The notes beneath the pieces were generated by a model, which saw only the letters and a program-made list of their open reading frames with translations, searched no databases and was not told where the DNA came from. From Planctomycetota bacterium (GTDB lineage Bacteria > Planctomycetota > PUPC01 > JACPCR01): 64,000 nucleotides of DNA. The position numbers were made by a program, and so were the translations under genes. The DNA lies in NCBI GenBank assembly GCA_016179685.1, contig JACPCR010000052.1, forward strand, positions 1 through 64,000. The letters are read 5' to 3'. This document shows, piece by piece, positions 35,750-42,271 of the stretch; position 1 is the stretch's first letter, and the number at the start of each line of letters is the position of its first letter.

Positions 35750-37648
35750 CTACTCGCTCCTCGCATCACGGGCGTCTTTGAGACCGCCTGGAAAGACGGA
35801 AATTTCCGGCGGAATCCCTGCCGCCTTCAGAAAGACCTCGCCAGGGGCCTCGACTTGAAGCGTCCAGACCTGCCCCCCTTGGGCCGGGCCGACCAGCAGC
35901 CGCACCGGAACGTTACCGTCTGACGCTTCAGGATTCCAGGTGGTTCGGACCACCTGCCGGCCCTCCGAGTCCAGAATCGCCAGTCGATGCGGCGCGGGAA
36001 TCTTTCCCTCAGCCTCCCATTGCAGGAGACCGCCTCGCTCCGGCAGGCGAAAAGCATAGGCCTGAGGTCGCTCCCCAGCCAGGAGCACGCCCCGGGAGAT
36101 ATCCAGTGTAGCCGCACCGCTTTCGGACCAGACGCCCCAGCGGCGTCCTGTCAAAGCACGCACCCGGACGGGCTTCGCCTTCTCACCCTGGAATTCGAGG
36201 AAGCACGCCCCGGCCTCAGGGACCCTCACTCGTTCGATCTCCATCTCCTTGGAGTCAAGGAGGACGAAGACCGAGCCGGGCACTCCGTCCAGTCTCAAGG
36301 TCCGAACCGGGCGATTCGTGTCGAGGAGGTGGAACTCCACGGGAGCGGGGCCGGCCACGCCCCAGGCCCCTGCGAAGACGCGGTCGGCGAGGCCCAGGAC
36401 GCCGGCCGGACCACGAGCCACCTGATTCTCCGGCATCCGTAAGGCCGTCTGTAGAGCCTGGAAGGCGGCCTCGCCCAGCCGCGGGATGCCCGCCGCCTCC
36501 CAGCCGCGGAGAAGCCCATCGGCCCGGATCGGCGAGTCGGCCGGTCCGCTCTCGGGACAGGAGGACCGCCGAAGGCGTCCGTCCGGCAGGATGTAGTGCC
36601 GAGCGAAGTGTCCCGCAGCCGACGCCAGGGCTCGTCCCGCCCTCTCATCCTCGAAGAGCTCCCCGTAGAGCCCCACGGCGGCCAGCAGCTCCGCCATCTC
36701 CTCGGCGGTGTTTCCCCGGTGCGGTGGATCGTGGGGACATCCCCCGTTCCAAAGCCGGTGCGGCCAGCCCCCAGCAGCATCCTGGGCGTCCAACACCTGG
36801 TCCGCAAGACGGCCGGCAAGCGCCTGGAAGGCCTCATCACCCGACTGGCGGTATCGGGAGCAGGCGGCCTGCAGCGCCGCGGCCATCGGGGCCGGCATGA
36901 CCCCATCGCGGCCTTCGACTTCCGCCATCAGCGCTTCCGGCGCTTCCACGGCCCGCGCCGCTGGAGGATGCTCCGGCCCCGGCATGGGAACGTCGCCGCC
37001 GGCAAGAAAGCACCGGAATCGCTGGAGATCGGGAATCGCCCGAGTCGGCTCGGCCTGCCCGTGTGCCCGCCGTAAAGGAGGCGGATGCTCCATGCCGCTG
37101 GAGGCGGGCAAGGGCGGCCGGTGCCTCAGCAGCAAAAAACACTCGACTCGCACGACCGGTTCGGGCTTCAACACTCGAAGCCTCAGGTCCTCATCTTGAC
37201 GCCATCGACGACTCGCCGGGCTGAAATAAATCCTCAGGCGCCGGGTTTCCCCGGCATTCACCGCAGCGCCGATCAACCGTTCGCCTGCCAAAAGCTCGAT
37301 GCGCTGCGCACGGCCCATCATCACGAGTCCCGCGAAGAACTCACCCTCAGCCGGAATCTTCGCTGTCAGCACGGCCTCTCCTTCCTCAGCCAGGACCGAC
37401 AGTTCAGGATAATCGATGCCCCCGTCCACACGGAAACCCGACTTCCCGGCGTCGACTGCGGAAAGGACCGTGGTCTCCTCCTCTTTCTGAATCGCCCGGA
37501 CCAGCCCGATGCCCGAGGTAAATTCAAGCGGCGAAATCTGAGGTTCAGCAGAAGCCATCACGGAGACCGCCGCCGCAACGGCCTGCAGCAGGCCCGGGCA
37601 GGAGCGACGCCCGGGGAGGGGCAGGGCATGAGTCGCTTGGCGCGCCAA
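35750..37648 (-). CDS. Exported protein with probable alpha/alpha-toroid domain, function unknown
   Basis: 632 residues if started at TTG 37648, which lies inside leader repeat A4; the sequence then begins with a signal-like region (LLQAVAAAVSVMASAEP). No family recognised. The middle (about 270-450) is helical with GGWPHRLW, GNTAEEMAELLAAVGLYGE and ADGLLRGWEAAG, a spacing typical of alpha/alpha toroids such as terpenoid-cyclase-like or glycosidase folds. The ends look beta-rich. The next gene upstream encodes another toroid-type protein, so both may act on the same exported substrate. The start is uncertain; the ATG in VMASAEP is a fallback. Confidence 0.55.
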   Translation of the reverse strand: MARQATHALPLPGRRSCPGLLQAVAAAVSVMASAEPQISPLEFTSGIGLVRAIQKEEETTVLSAVDAGKSGFRVDGGIDYPELSVLAEEGEAVLTAKIPAEGEFFAGLVMMGRAQRIELLAGERLIGAAVNAGETRRLRIYFSPASRRWRQDEDLRLRVLKPEPVVRVECFLLLRHRPPLPASSGMEHPPPLRRAHGQAEPTRAIPDLQRFRCFLAGGDVPMPGPEHPPAARAVEAPEALMAEVEGRDGVMPAPMAAALQAACSRYRQSGDEAFQALAGRLADQVLDAQDAAGGWPHRLWNGGCPHDPPHRGNTAEEMAELLAAVGLYGELFEDERAGRALASAAGHFARHYILPDGRLRRSSCPESGPADSPIRADGLLRGWEAAGIPRLGEAAFQALQTALRMPENQVARGPAGVLGLADRVFAGAWGVAGPAPVEFHLLDTNRPVRTLRLDGVPGSVFVLLDSKEMEIERVRVPEAGACFLEFQGEKAKPVRVRALTGRRWGVWSESGAATLDISRGVLLAGERPQAYAFRLPERGGLLQWEAEGKIPAPHRLAILDSEGRQVVRTTWNPEASDGNVPVRLLVGPAQGGQVWTLQVEAPGEVFLKAAGIPPEISVFPGGLKDARDARSE

Positions 37649-37774
37649 ACTTGAAGAACTTTTTAAGTTGGAGTTGCACTTTAAAGGCTTCCGTTTCCCC
37701 GCCGGAATGGGGCCGGCGCGGCCGGGCAAACCCTGGCTCTGAAATCCGCGAGCCCGAAGGGCGCAGCGGATTTC
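37639..37774 (-). repeat. Composite repeat: palindrome B4 plus leader repeat A4
   Basis: Palindrome GAAATCCGC/GCGGATTTC (37741-37774), a GC spacer with GGCCGGC, then the leader repeat (AAAGTGCAACTCCAACTT, AAAAAGTTCTTCAAGTTTGG). The whole 135-base unit aligns end to end with 4432-4568, including the spacer and the CTTTAAAGG-type join. It is the second full-length copy. The distal hairpin here is TTGGCG/CGCCAA. Confidence 0.8.
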
Positions 37775-37775
37775 A

Positions 37776-38858
37776 TTAGGGCTGCATGTCGATCGGGAGC
37801 ATCTCACGGTCCACATTGAGTATGAGAAGGGCCATCGGGGTGGCATAGGTCTTGCCCATGACCTTGCTGTTTTCCGCGTTGCCCGGCGGAATCGGAAAAC
37901 TCCCGTCCGGGTTCTGATGTTCCTTGAGGGTGTGAAAAATCCGGCGAAAGTGCCGGTCGAAGGCCTGAAGGTCACCGGACAGGCGAGCGTGGTGCAGAAG
38001 ACCGCGCGCCCCGAAAAAGTTGGTCTGATAGAAGATGGGGCCATACCAGAGGGGCGGATGGCTCTTCAACCATTCGACCGCAAGTTTTCTCTTGGATTCG
38101 GAAAGGTCGTAAAGGGCCAGGACGCCGAGGCCAGCGCTCGTGACGCTGATCACGGGCAGGCCGGCGGCGTCGTAGGAGAAGCCTCCCATGTCGTCCTTGT
38201 CGAACTGGACGGCGCCCTCTGAAGGGTCCTTCTGACTGGCGGCAACGAAGGCCGTGGCCCGCGTGAGGGACCGCTTCGGCACCTTGCGGCCCCCATACTG
38301 CATGGCCCGAAAAAAGAGAAGATGCCAGGCGGTGACCATCCGATCGTTCACCTTGACCTTCGGATTCGGAGTCCAGCCCCCGAAGTACTCCGCACCGACC
38401 GCCTGGTTCTGAATCTTCAAGCTATACTGGAGCGCCCGATCGGCCTGCCGGGCGATGGAACGGTTATCGGCAGAGTCCACTCCCATGCCGAGAAGGCAGG
38501 CCGCCAGGAGTCCCCCCACGGCGTGGCTTTCGTGGGGAAAATCGGTGTCACCCATGAAGCCGTCCTCCCCGCTGTGGGAGAAAAGCCAGCGGTAGGCGCG
38601 GACGAGGCCGGGCCCGTGCTGCGGGTCGCTCGGCGTGATGCCGGCGGAAAGCTGGGCAAGGACAGCCAGCGCACTCTGAAGGTGGGTCTGGGTCTGCCCG
38701 AAGGAGCCGTCCGCATTCTGATTGGACCAGAGAAAATCCAGTCCGGACTGGATGACCCGTTCCCGGGCCTTGAGGAATTCCTTTGAACGGACCTCGAAGT
38801 CCGCAGACTGGCTGAATCCCGTTGAGAGGACCACCAGCAGCGACAGGCTTAGGCGCAT
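37776..38858 (-). CDS. Exported prenyltransferase/squalene-cyclase-like toroid protein
   Basis: 360 residues from ATG 38858: a signal peptide (MRLSLSLLVVLSTGFSQSA) followed by repeats of the terpenoid-cyclase/prenyltransferase alpha-toroid, e.g. GLDFLWSNQNADGSFG near 35, QSALAVLAQLS, HAVGGLLAACLLGMG, FSYDAAGLPVISVTSAGLGVLAL and HQNPDGSFPIP. The catalytic DxDD or QW motifs of true cyclases are not obvious, so an enzyme role is unproven. Similar proteins are common in Planctomycetes. The ATG lies within the distal hairpin of leader repeat A5. An earlier ATG at 38921 would translate the repeat and is less likely. Confidence 0.75.
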   Translation of the reverse strand: MRLSLSLLVVLSTGFSQSADFEVRSKEFLKARERVIQSGLDFLWSNQNADGSFGQTQTHLQSALAVLAQLSAGITPSDPQHGPGLVRAYRWLFSHSGEDGFMGDTDFPHESHAVGGLLAACLLGMGVDSADNRSIARQADRALQYSLKIQNQAVGAEYFGGWTPNPKVKVNDRMVTAWHLLFFRAMQYGGRKVPKRSLTRATAFVAASQKDPSEGAVQFDKDDMGGFSYDAAGLPVISVTSAGLGVLALYDLSESKRKLAVEWLKSHPPLWYGPIFYQTNFFGARGLLHHARLSGDLQAFDRHFRRIFHTLKEHQNPDGSFPIPPGNAENSKVMGKTYATPMALLILNVDREMLPIDMQP

Positions 38859-38912
38859 GGGGCGCCCAACTTGAAAAAACGTTTTAAGCTCGAGTTGCAG
38901 TTGAGGTCTTTG
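38852..38912 (-). repeat. Leader repeat family A, copy A5
   Basis: On the minus strand: ACTGCAACTCGAGCTT, then AAAACGTTTTTTCAAGTTG, then GGCGC-CCCAT-GCGCC. The start codon ATG of the toroid gene is the loop and first base of the 3-prime arm of the last hairpin. No family B palindrome precedes this copy; MITE 38951-39063 lies close upstream instead. Confidence 0.78.
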
Positions 38913-38950
38913 ATAAGTCATTGCACGAGAATTACTTATTTATGGAGGCC

Positions 38951-39063
38951 GTAACTTCTCAATAAGTTCGGGTAATTTAAGACAGTCATATACATAAGTT
39001 GCTGTAAAACAAATGGTTAGAGAAAATGGACAAGCAACTTGCTCGAACTTATTGAGAAGTTAC
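38951..39063. mobile_element. MITE, 113 bp, 20-bp perfect inverted ends, 8-bp target duplication
   Basis: GTAACTTCTCAATAAGTTCG (38951-38970) and its exact complement (39044-39063) bound the element. TGGAGGCC is present directly before (38943-38950) and directly after (39064-39071), the mark of a target-site duplication. The interior is AT-rich and non-coding. Ends, duplication and lack of genes fit a non-autonomous transposon moved by an enzyme encoded elsewhere. Insertion hit the last codons of the remnant gene at 39060-39419 and supplied it a new stop. Confidence 0.85.
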
Positions 39064-39419
39064 TGGAGGCCTTCCCTCAACCCCTCCCTGATAAAATCCA
39101 GCGCAACGGCAGATTCTTTCATGGCTTCCCTCCCAATGAACAAAAAGATCAAGTCTTTCGGATATCTCAGACTCGCCAGAACACCGATAGCCGCGAGTAC
39201 GTTCGCCTTGGCCCTATTATCCGGCACCTTCGAAGCCGCTTCAACCGCAAGGGTCAGCGGTTCTTCACGGTTCCTGCCATGGGTCAGGCACACCAGGGGA
39301 ATCAGGCCCGGACCGCCTTTTTCGAGTATCTCCGTCGCCTCCCGCTCCGAGCGGCGGACCTCTGGACATTCGAATGGTGATGGGGCGTTCCGGCGAACAC
39401 TAAGGACAAAAGAACTCAA
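39060..39419 (-). pseudogene. C-terminal remnant of an Rpn/YhgA-type nuclease or similar protein
   Basis: 119 codons, with no proper N-terminus. The C-terminal part (VLAAIGVLASLRYPKDL, then REAMKESAVALDFIREGLREG) resembles the end of Rpn-family PD-(D/E)XK proteins, whose tails read like MKES...EEGxxEG. The nuclease domain itself is missing, so it is a fragment. The MITE at 38951-39063 inserted at its 3-prime end; before insertion the frame would have ended two codons later. Family assignment is tentative. Confidence 0.4.
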
Positions 39420-39607
39420 GGGTTAGACCTGCGGGCCAGCCGGCAGCCGATGAAGCCGTCACCGTTGCCGCGCGCGTTACCGTTCCGGTACGCCGCCCGG
39501 CAGCGGCCCGCGCCGTCGTTCCAACTGCCGCCGAGTAAAACGCGGTTAGCGCCCTGTATGACCTTCACCCCAAAAAAAGCTGCGGCGCAGATTGTGGGTG
39601 TCTGCAC
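39416..39607 (-). pseudogene. FGE/C-type-lectin C-terminus with hypervariable region (VR copy 1)
   Basis: 63 codons from GTG 39607. It contains NRVLLGGSWNDG, the standard end of formylglycine-generating-enzyme-like folds, then a region ending FIGCRLARR before the stop. Between RCRAAY and FIGCRL almost every codon differs from copies 2 (40455-40545) and 3 (40628-40717), while framework codons (GCG, TGC, CGG, GGC, ATC) are fixed. Variable codons end in C or T, as when AAC in a template is mutated at both adenines. This is the signature of a diversity-generating retroelement target. The rest of the domain is absent upstream, so the copy is truncated. Confidence 0.7.
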
Positions 39608-39719
39608 GGCGTACGTGCCCTATCAGCCTGACCGCGCTTTGAAGAAATTTATACTCGCTGATCTCTCCATCATTTCACTGTGAGTTGGGCACAGGGTGGA
39701 AATTCGCTACAATTTCTCA

Positions 39720-40205
39720 ATGCCGGCTAAGACCTTTTACATCGAGACGAGTGTCTGGGGTTGCCTTGCCCCGGGGCAACCTCAGGACCGCAAGCGAATA
39801 GTCACGCGCCTTCTGAAACTACTGAATGGGACAGCAGGAACCTGCGCGATTTCCCCCGTGGTAGTCGCAGAGATTAACCTCGCTCCTGCCCGTGAGGCAG
39901 CAGAGATTCGGCGATACATGGCTTTAGTGCGGCCGATTCTCTGTCCTATCACAGAGGATGTGGAAGCTCTGGCTGGCGCATATGTCGAGGCAGGAGTCCT
40001 TCCGGAGCATCGGGAATCGGACGCGCTGCATGTAGCTTGCGCCACGTTTTATCAACTTGACTATGTGGTGAGTTGGAATCACCGGCACATGACCCGCCCC
40101 ATGAAAAGGCTTCAGTACGAAGCTGTTAATAGGCTCAACGGATACCTGAGAAGTCCCCTAATCTGCAATCCTGTGGAGGCTTTCGATGAATTACGAGGTG
40201 GATGA
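39720..40205 (+). CDS. PIN-domain ribonuclease toxin
   Basis: 161-residue PIN-domain protein. It begins MPAKTFYIETSVWG, where the first acidic residue is Glu rather than the common Asp, continues with SPVVVAEIN, and has the third-site ESDALHVACATFYQLDYVVSWN. The pattern matches VapC-like families that are encoded with a small partner of the type seen at 40186. It probably cleaves RNA when free. Start ATG 39720 is in line with the family; the upstream in-frame ATG 39696 is less likely. GC content is lower than the surroundings, in keeping with an acquired toxin-antitoxin module. Confidence 0.78.
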   Translation: MPAKTFYIETSVWGCLAPGQPQDRKRIVTRLLKLLNGTAGTCAISPVVVAEINLAPAREAAEIRRYMALVRPILCPITEDVEALAGAYVEAGVLPEHRESDALHVACATFYQLDYVVSWNHRHMTRPMKRLQYEAVNRLNGYLRSPLICNPVEAFDELRGG

Positions 40206-40407
40206 CTTGCTTGAGCACGTGGACGATTGGAAGCGGCAACTCCATGAAAAATTGAAAAAGATGAGTGCCTGTGAGCGAACTGCGTTCTGGAAGCGTCTGC
40301 AGAGCATGACTTCCTCTTCGAATCGATCCAGTGCAAAAGGACATGCAACTCCGAAACCGCCATCGAAGCCCAGATTGCGCCGGGTCAGCCGGTTCACAAG
40401 TTCCTAA
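40186..40407 (+). CDS. Small antitoxin-like partner of the PIN protein
   Basis: 73 residues overlapping the PIN gene by 20 bases. The N-terminal half is helical and charged (LLEHVDDWKRQLHEKLKK, then MSACERTAFWKRLQ); the tail is basic and Ser-rich. Small proteins of this kind, with a WK...ERxxFxxR pattern, often accompany YIETSVW-type PIN proteins. Antitoxin role is inferred from the arrangement. Confidence 0.55.
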   Translation: MNYEVDDLLEHVDDWKRQLHEKLKKMSACERTAFWKRLQSMTSSSNRSSAKGHATPKPPSKPRLRRVSRFTSS

Positions 40408-40454
40408 TTCACACAACAAGAACCAAAAGAATAAAAGGGTAAAAGAACTCAAGG

Positions 40455-40545
40455 GTTAGGCCTACGGGCCAGGCGGCAGCCGATGTGGCCGAAGCGAGAG
40501 CCGGGCGCGATGTTGTTCCGGCACGCCGCCCGGCAGCGGTCCGCG
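40455..40545 (-). repeat. Hypervariable FGE/lectin C-terminus, VR copy 2
   Basis: The frame reads HHADRCRAACRNNIAPGS, then RFGHIGCRLARRP, then stop, aligned codon by codon with copy 1. The framework is shared and variable codons are CAC, GAC, AAC, ATC, TCT, TTC and similar, all ending in C or T. The 3-prime flank (AACCCTTGAGTTCTTTT after the stop) is also shared with copy 1. No FGE domain lies upstream: the copy starts at repeat family C. Confidence 0.65.
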
Positions 40546-40546
40546 T

Positions 40547-40632
40547 GGTGCTGCTCGTACAACGGCTAGAGCCTGTCCGCGCCGCACAGCAAAGCGGCGC
40601 GGCAGGCAGGCCGTCACTTCAACGACTACGGG
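40547..40632. repeat. Family C repeat with inserted GC hairpin between VR copies 2 and 3
   Basis: CTCGTACAACGGCTAGAGCC and GGCCGTCACTTCAACGACTA are the two halves of family C, separated by about 35 bases. Those contain CCGCGCCGC-ACAGCAAA-GCGGCGCGG, a strong hairpin. It separates the two variable-region copies exactly. Confidence 0.6.
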
Positions 40633-40717
40633 CTACGGGCCAGGCGGCAGCCGATGCCGCAGTTGCGGTCGCCGGACGCGTCACCGCTCCGGCACGCCGT
40701 CCGGCAGTCGCCCGCGC
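40628..40717 (-). repeat. Hypervariable FGE/lectin C-terminus, VR copy 3
   Basis: The frame reads KSAGDCRTACRSGDASGD, then RNCGIGCRLARSP, then stop. Framework codons match copies 1 and 2; variable positions coincide with theirs and use AGC, GAC, AAC, TGC, GGT and the like. There is no coding start of its own. It follows the frameshifted small gene at 40782-41077 on the same strand. Confidence 0.65.
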
Positions 40718-40781
40718 TCTTTCGTTCAGTTTCCTCTTCTCCTCCTCCACAAGCCCAACTCAACCTTCTGACAGCAAGCGT

Positions 40782-41077
40782 TTAGGAAATTCCTCCTTCC
40801 TCCCAGACCTTCTTCGCCTGGTCGATCCGGCCATCCTGGGCCAGCGCCCGGAAGACCGCCGGCGCTTCTCGATCTCTCCATGGTGCGCGGTTTCCCCCTT
40901 CTCTCGCCAGGCCTTCGCCTCGTCCTTCGCCTTGAATTCGTTTTCCGCACCCTCCGCCCGCTTCTGCGTGATCTCGAACCGGTCGACGATCTCTCGAAAG
41001 TCGTCGGGATGCTCTGCGGCATACTCCTCTGCCGCTCGGAACATGCCGGCAATCGCCTCCACCTTATCCGTTGACAA
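40782..41077 (-). pseudogene. Small helical protein gene with an apparent frameshift
   Basis: It begins MSTDKVEAIAGMFRAAEEY and is a charged helical protein for about 65 codons (to about EAKAWREKG). Beyond that the reading frame turns Arg-rich and poor. Shifting to another frame near 40850-40890 restores a plausible ending, APAVFRALAQDGRIDQAKK, then VWEEGGIS and stop at 40782. A frameshift (real or a sequencing error) is the simplest reading. It resembles no family I can name. It lies directly before VR copy 3 and behind leader repeat A6. Confidence 0.45.
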
Positions 41078-41091
41078 CGGTGTGGGGGTGG

Positions 41092-41116
41092 CGGCAGTCT
41101 CCCGACTGCCGGGTTT
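41092..41116 (+). terminator. Rho-independent-type terminator
   Basis: CGGCAGTC (41092-41099) and GACTGCCG (41104-41111) form an 8-bp stem with a 4-nt loop, followed by GGTTTTT. A second half-copy GGCGGCAGTCTGCCG lies at about 41123-41137. It would end plus-strand transcripts before the phosphorelay operon. Confidence 0.6.
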
Positions 41117-41253
41117 TTGCGTGGCGGCAGTCTGCCGGGGGATTTCAACAAAAACTTCTGCTGACCCGCAAAGTCCTCGTGGCGGACCGGGGCTTCATCG
41201 TTCCATGGTAGTATGTGGCCCCTTATTCTCATAGAATCACAATACTAAGAATT

Positions 41254-41306
41254 AGACGCTTGTGGCCCCAAACTTGAAAAAACTTTTTAGGCTCGAGTTG
41301 CACAAG
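41254..41306 (-). repeat. Leader repeat family A, copy A6
   Basis: On the minus strand: GTGCAACTCGAGCCTAAA, then AAGTTTTTTCAAGTTTGG, then GGCCACAAGCGTC; the distal hairpin is mostly lost. It points at the frameshifted gene (start 41077), about 180 bases away. Confidence 0.7.
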
Positions 41307-41407
41307 AATATTGTTGGAGTTCTCAAGCTTTTTTCAAGCAAAGCATTTCACGGTGGTGTTCGGCCTGCTGACCCGATATAACATGGATTCAGGGACAAGG
41401 GACAAAT

Positions 41408-41441
41408 GGAATCCGCGAGCCCGAAGGGTGCAACGGATTTC
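41408..41441. repeat. GAAATCCGC palindrome (family B), copy B5
   Basis: GGAATCCGC (41408-41416) pairs with the GGATTTC end at 41435-41441 around GAGCCC-GAA-GGGTGC. It lies 5-prime of leader repeat A6 in the minus-strand sense, and just before the Hpt-REC gene on the plus strand. Confidence 0.72.
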
Positions 41442-41477
41442 AGAGGAGTTTCGTTTGGACTTGCGACGAAGGCGCTT

Positions 41478-42230
41478 ATGAACCAGGAACCGATTCTTGA
41501 CGAAATGGCTCTGGGGAGGTGGGAACAACTTGGCGGTCCCCGATTGATCCAGGAAATGATCGGTCTGTTTCTCGAGAATATGCCGGAAAAAATAGAGGGC
41601 GCGAGGACGGCTCTGTCCGCCGGGCACCTGGAGGCGTTGTCGCGGGCCGCGCATGGCATGGTCTCCAGCGGGGGGAATGTGGGCGCCCGTCGCTTGCAGG
41701 CGCTCGCCAGAGAATTGGAGGTGGCGGCCCTCGAAGACCGGCCGAATTCAATTCCAGGATTGTTCGAGAATTTGGAAACCACGTTCGAGCAGACGAGAGC
41801 CCTCCTGGAGGAGAAAAAGAGAAAAACCGGGACGTTGAAGAAAATCGCGGTGGTCGAAGATAACCCGGACAATCGCCTGCTCCTCCGGGCGATCCTGGAA
41901 ACGAGGTACGAGATGCTCGAATTTGAGACGGGTCAGGATGCCCTCCAGGGTCTTGAAACGGAGATGCCGGACCTGGTTCTGCTGGACATTTCGCTCCCGG
42001 ACTTGGAGGGGACGGAGCTGCTGAAAAAACTTCGGGCCCACGAGAAGCTTCGATCGCTTCCGGTCATTGCATGGACGGCCCACGCGATGACCGGAGACCG
42101 CGAGAAGTATCTTTCCATGGGCTTCGACGGCTATGTTTCGAAGCCCATCGTGGATGAAGCGGAACTGGTGACCGCGATGGAGCGCTTGCTCGATCGCCGT
42201 GCCGGGAATCCCTCAGCACATTTCTCATGA
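41478..42230 (+). CDS. Hpt-receiver protein
   Basis: 250 residues from ATG 41478. The N-terminal Hpt domain (about 1-110) has the phospho-histidine in RAAHGMVSSGGNVGARRL; the usual Lys three residues on (HxxKG) is absent. The receiver domain (about 118-240) has VVEDNPD, phospho-Asp in LVLLDISLPD, Thr in AWTAHAM and Lys in SKP. Together these suggest a phosphorelay intermediate for the kinase encoded next. Starting earlier would translate palindrome B5, so that form is rejected. First gene of the polysaccharide operon. Confidence 0.85.
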   Translation: MNQEPILDEMALGRWEQLGGPRLIQEMIGLFLENMPEKIEGARTALSAGHLEALSRAAHGMVSSGGNVGARRLQALARELEVAALEDRPNSIPGLFENLETTFEQTRALLEEKKRKTGTLKKIAVVEDNPDNRLLLRAILETRYEMLEFETGQDALQGLETEMPDLVLLDISLPDLEGTELLKKLRAHEKLRSLPVIAWTAHAMTGDREKYLSMGFDGYVSKPIVDEAELVTAMERLLDRRAGNPSAHFS

Positions 42231-42271
42231 GCAATCTTGCACCATCGATGAATCTCAAAGGCTGAGGCGTC

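Noticed and set aside
40726-41232. 168-codon minus-strand frame overlapping the frameshifted small gene
   Set aside because: Arg/Pro-rich translation; the 41077-start frame has better composition and a helical protein.
12289-41306. Reading leader repeat A as a conserved peptide (KVQLKLKKFFQVWRPKRL-like)
   Set aside because: Frame is broken by a stop in copy A1 and shifted in A4, while base-pairing is kept; an RNA/DNA element fits better.
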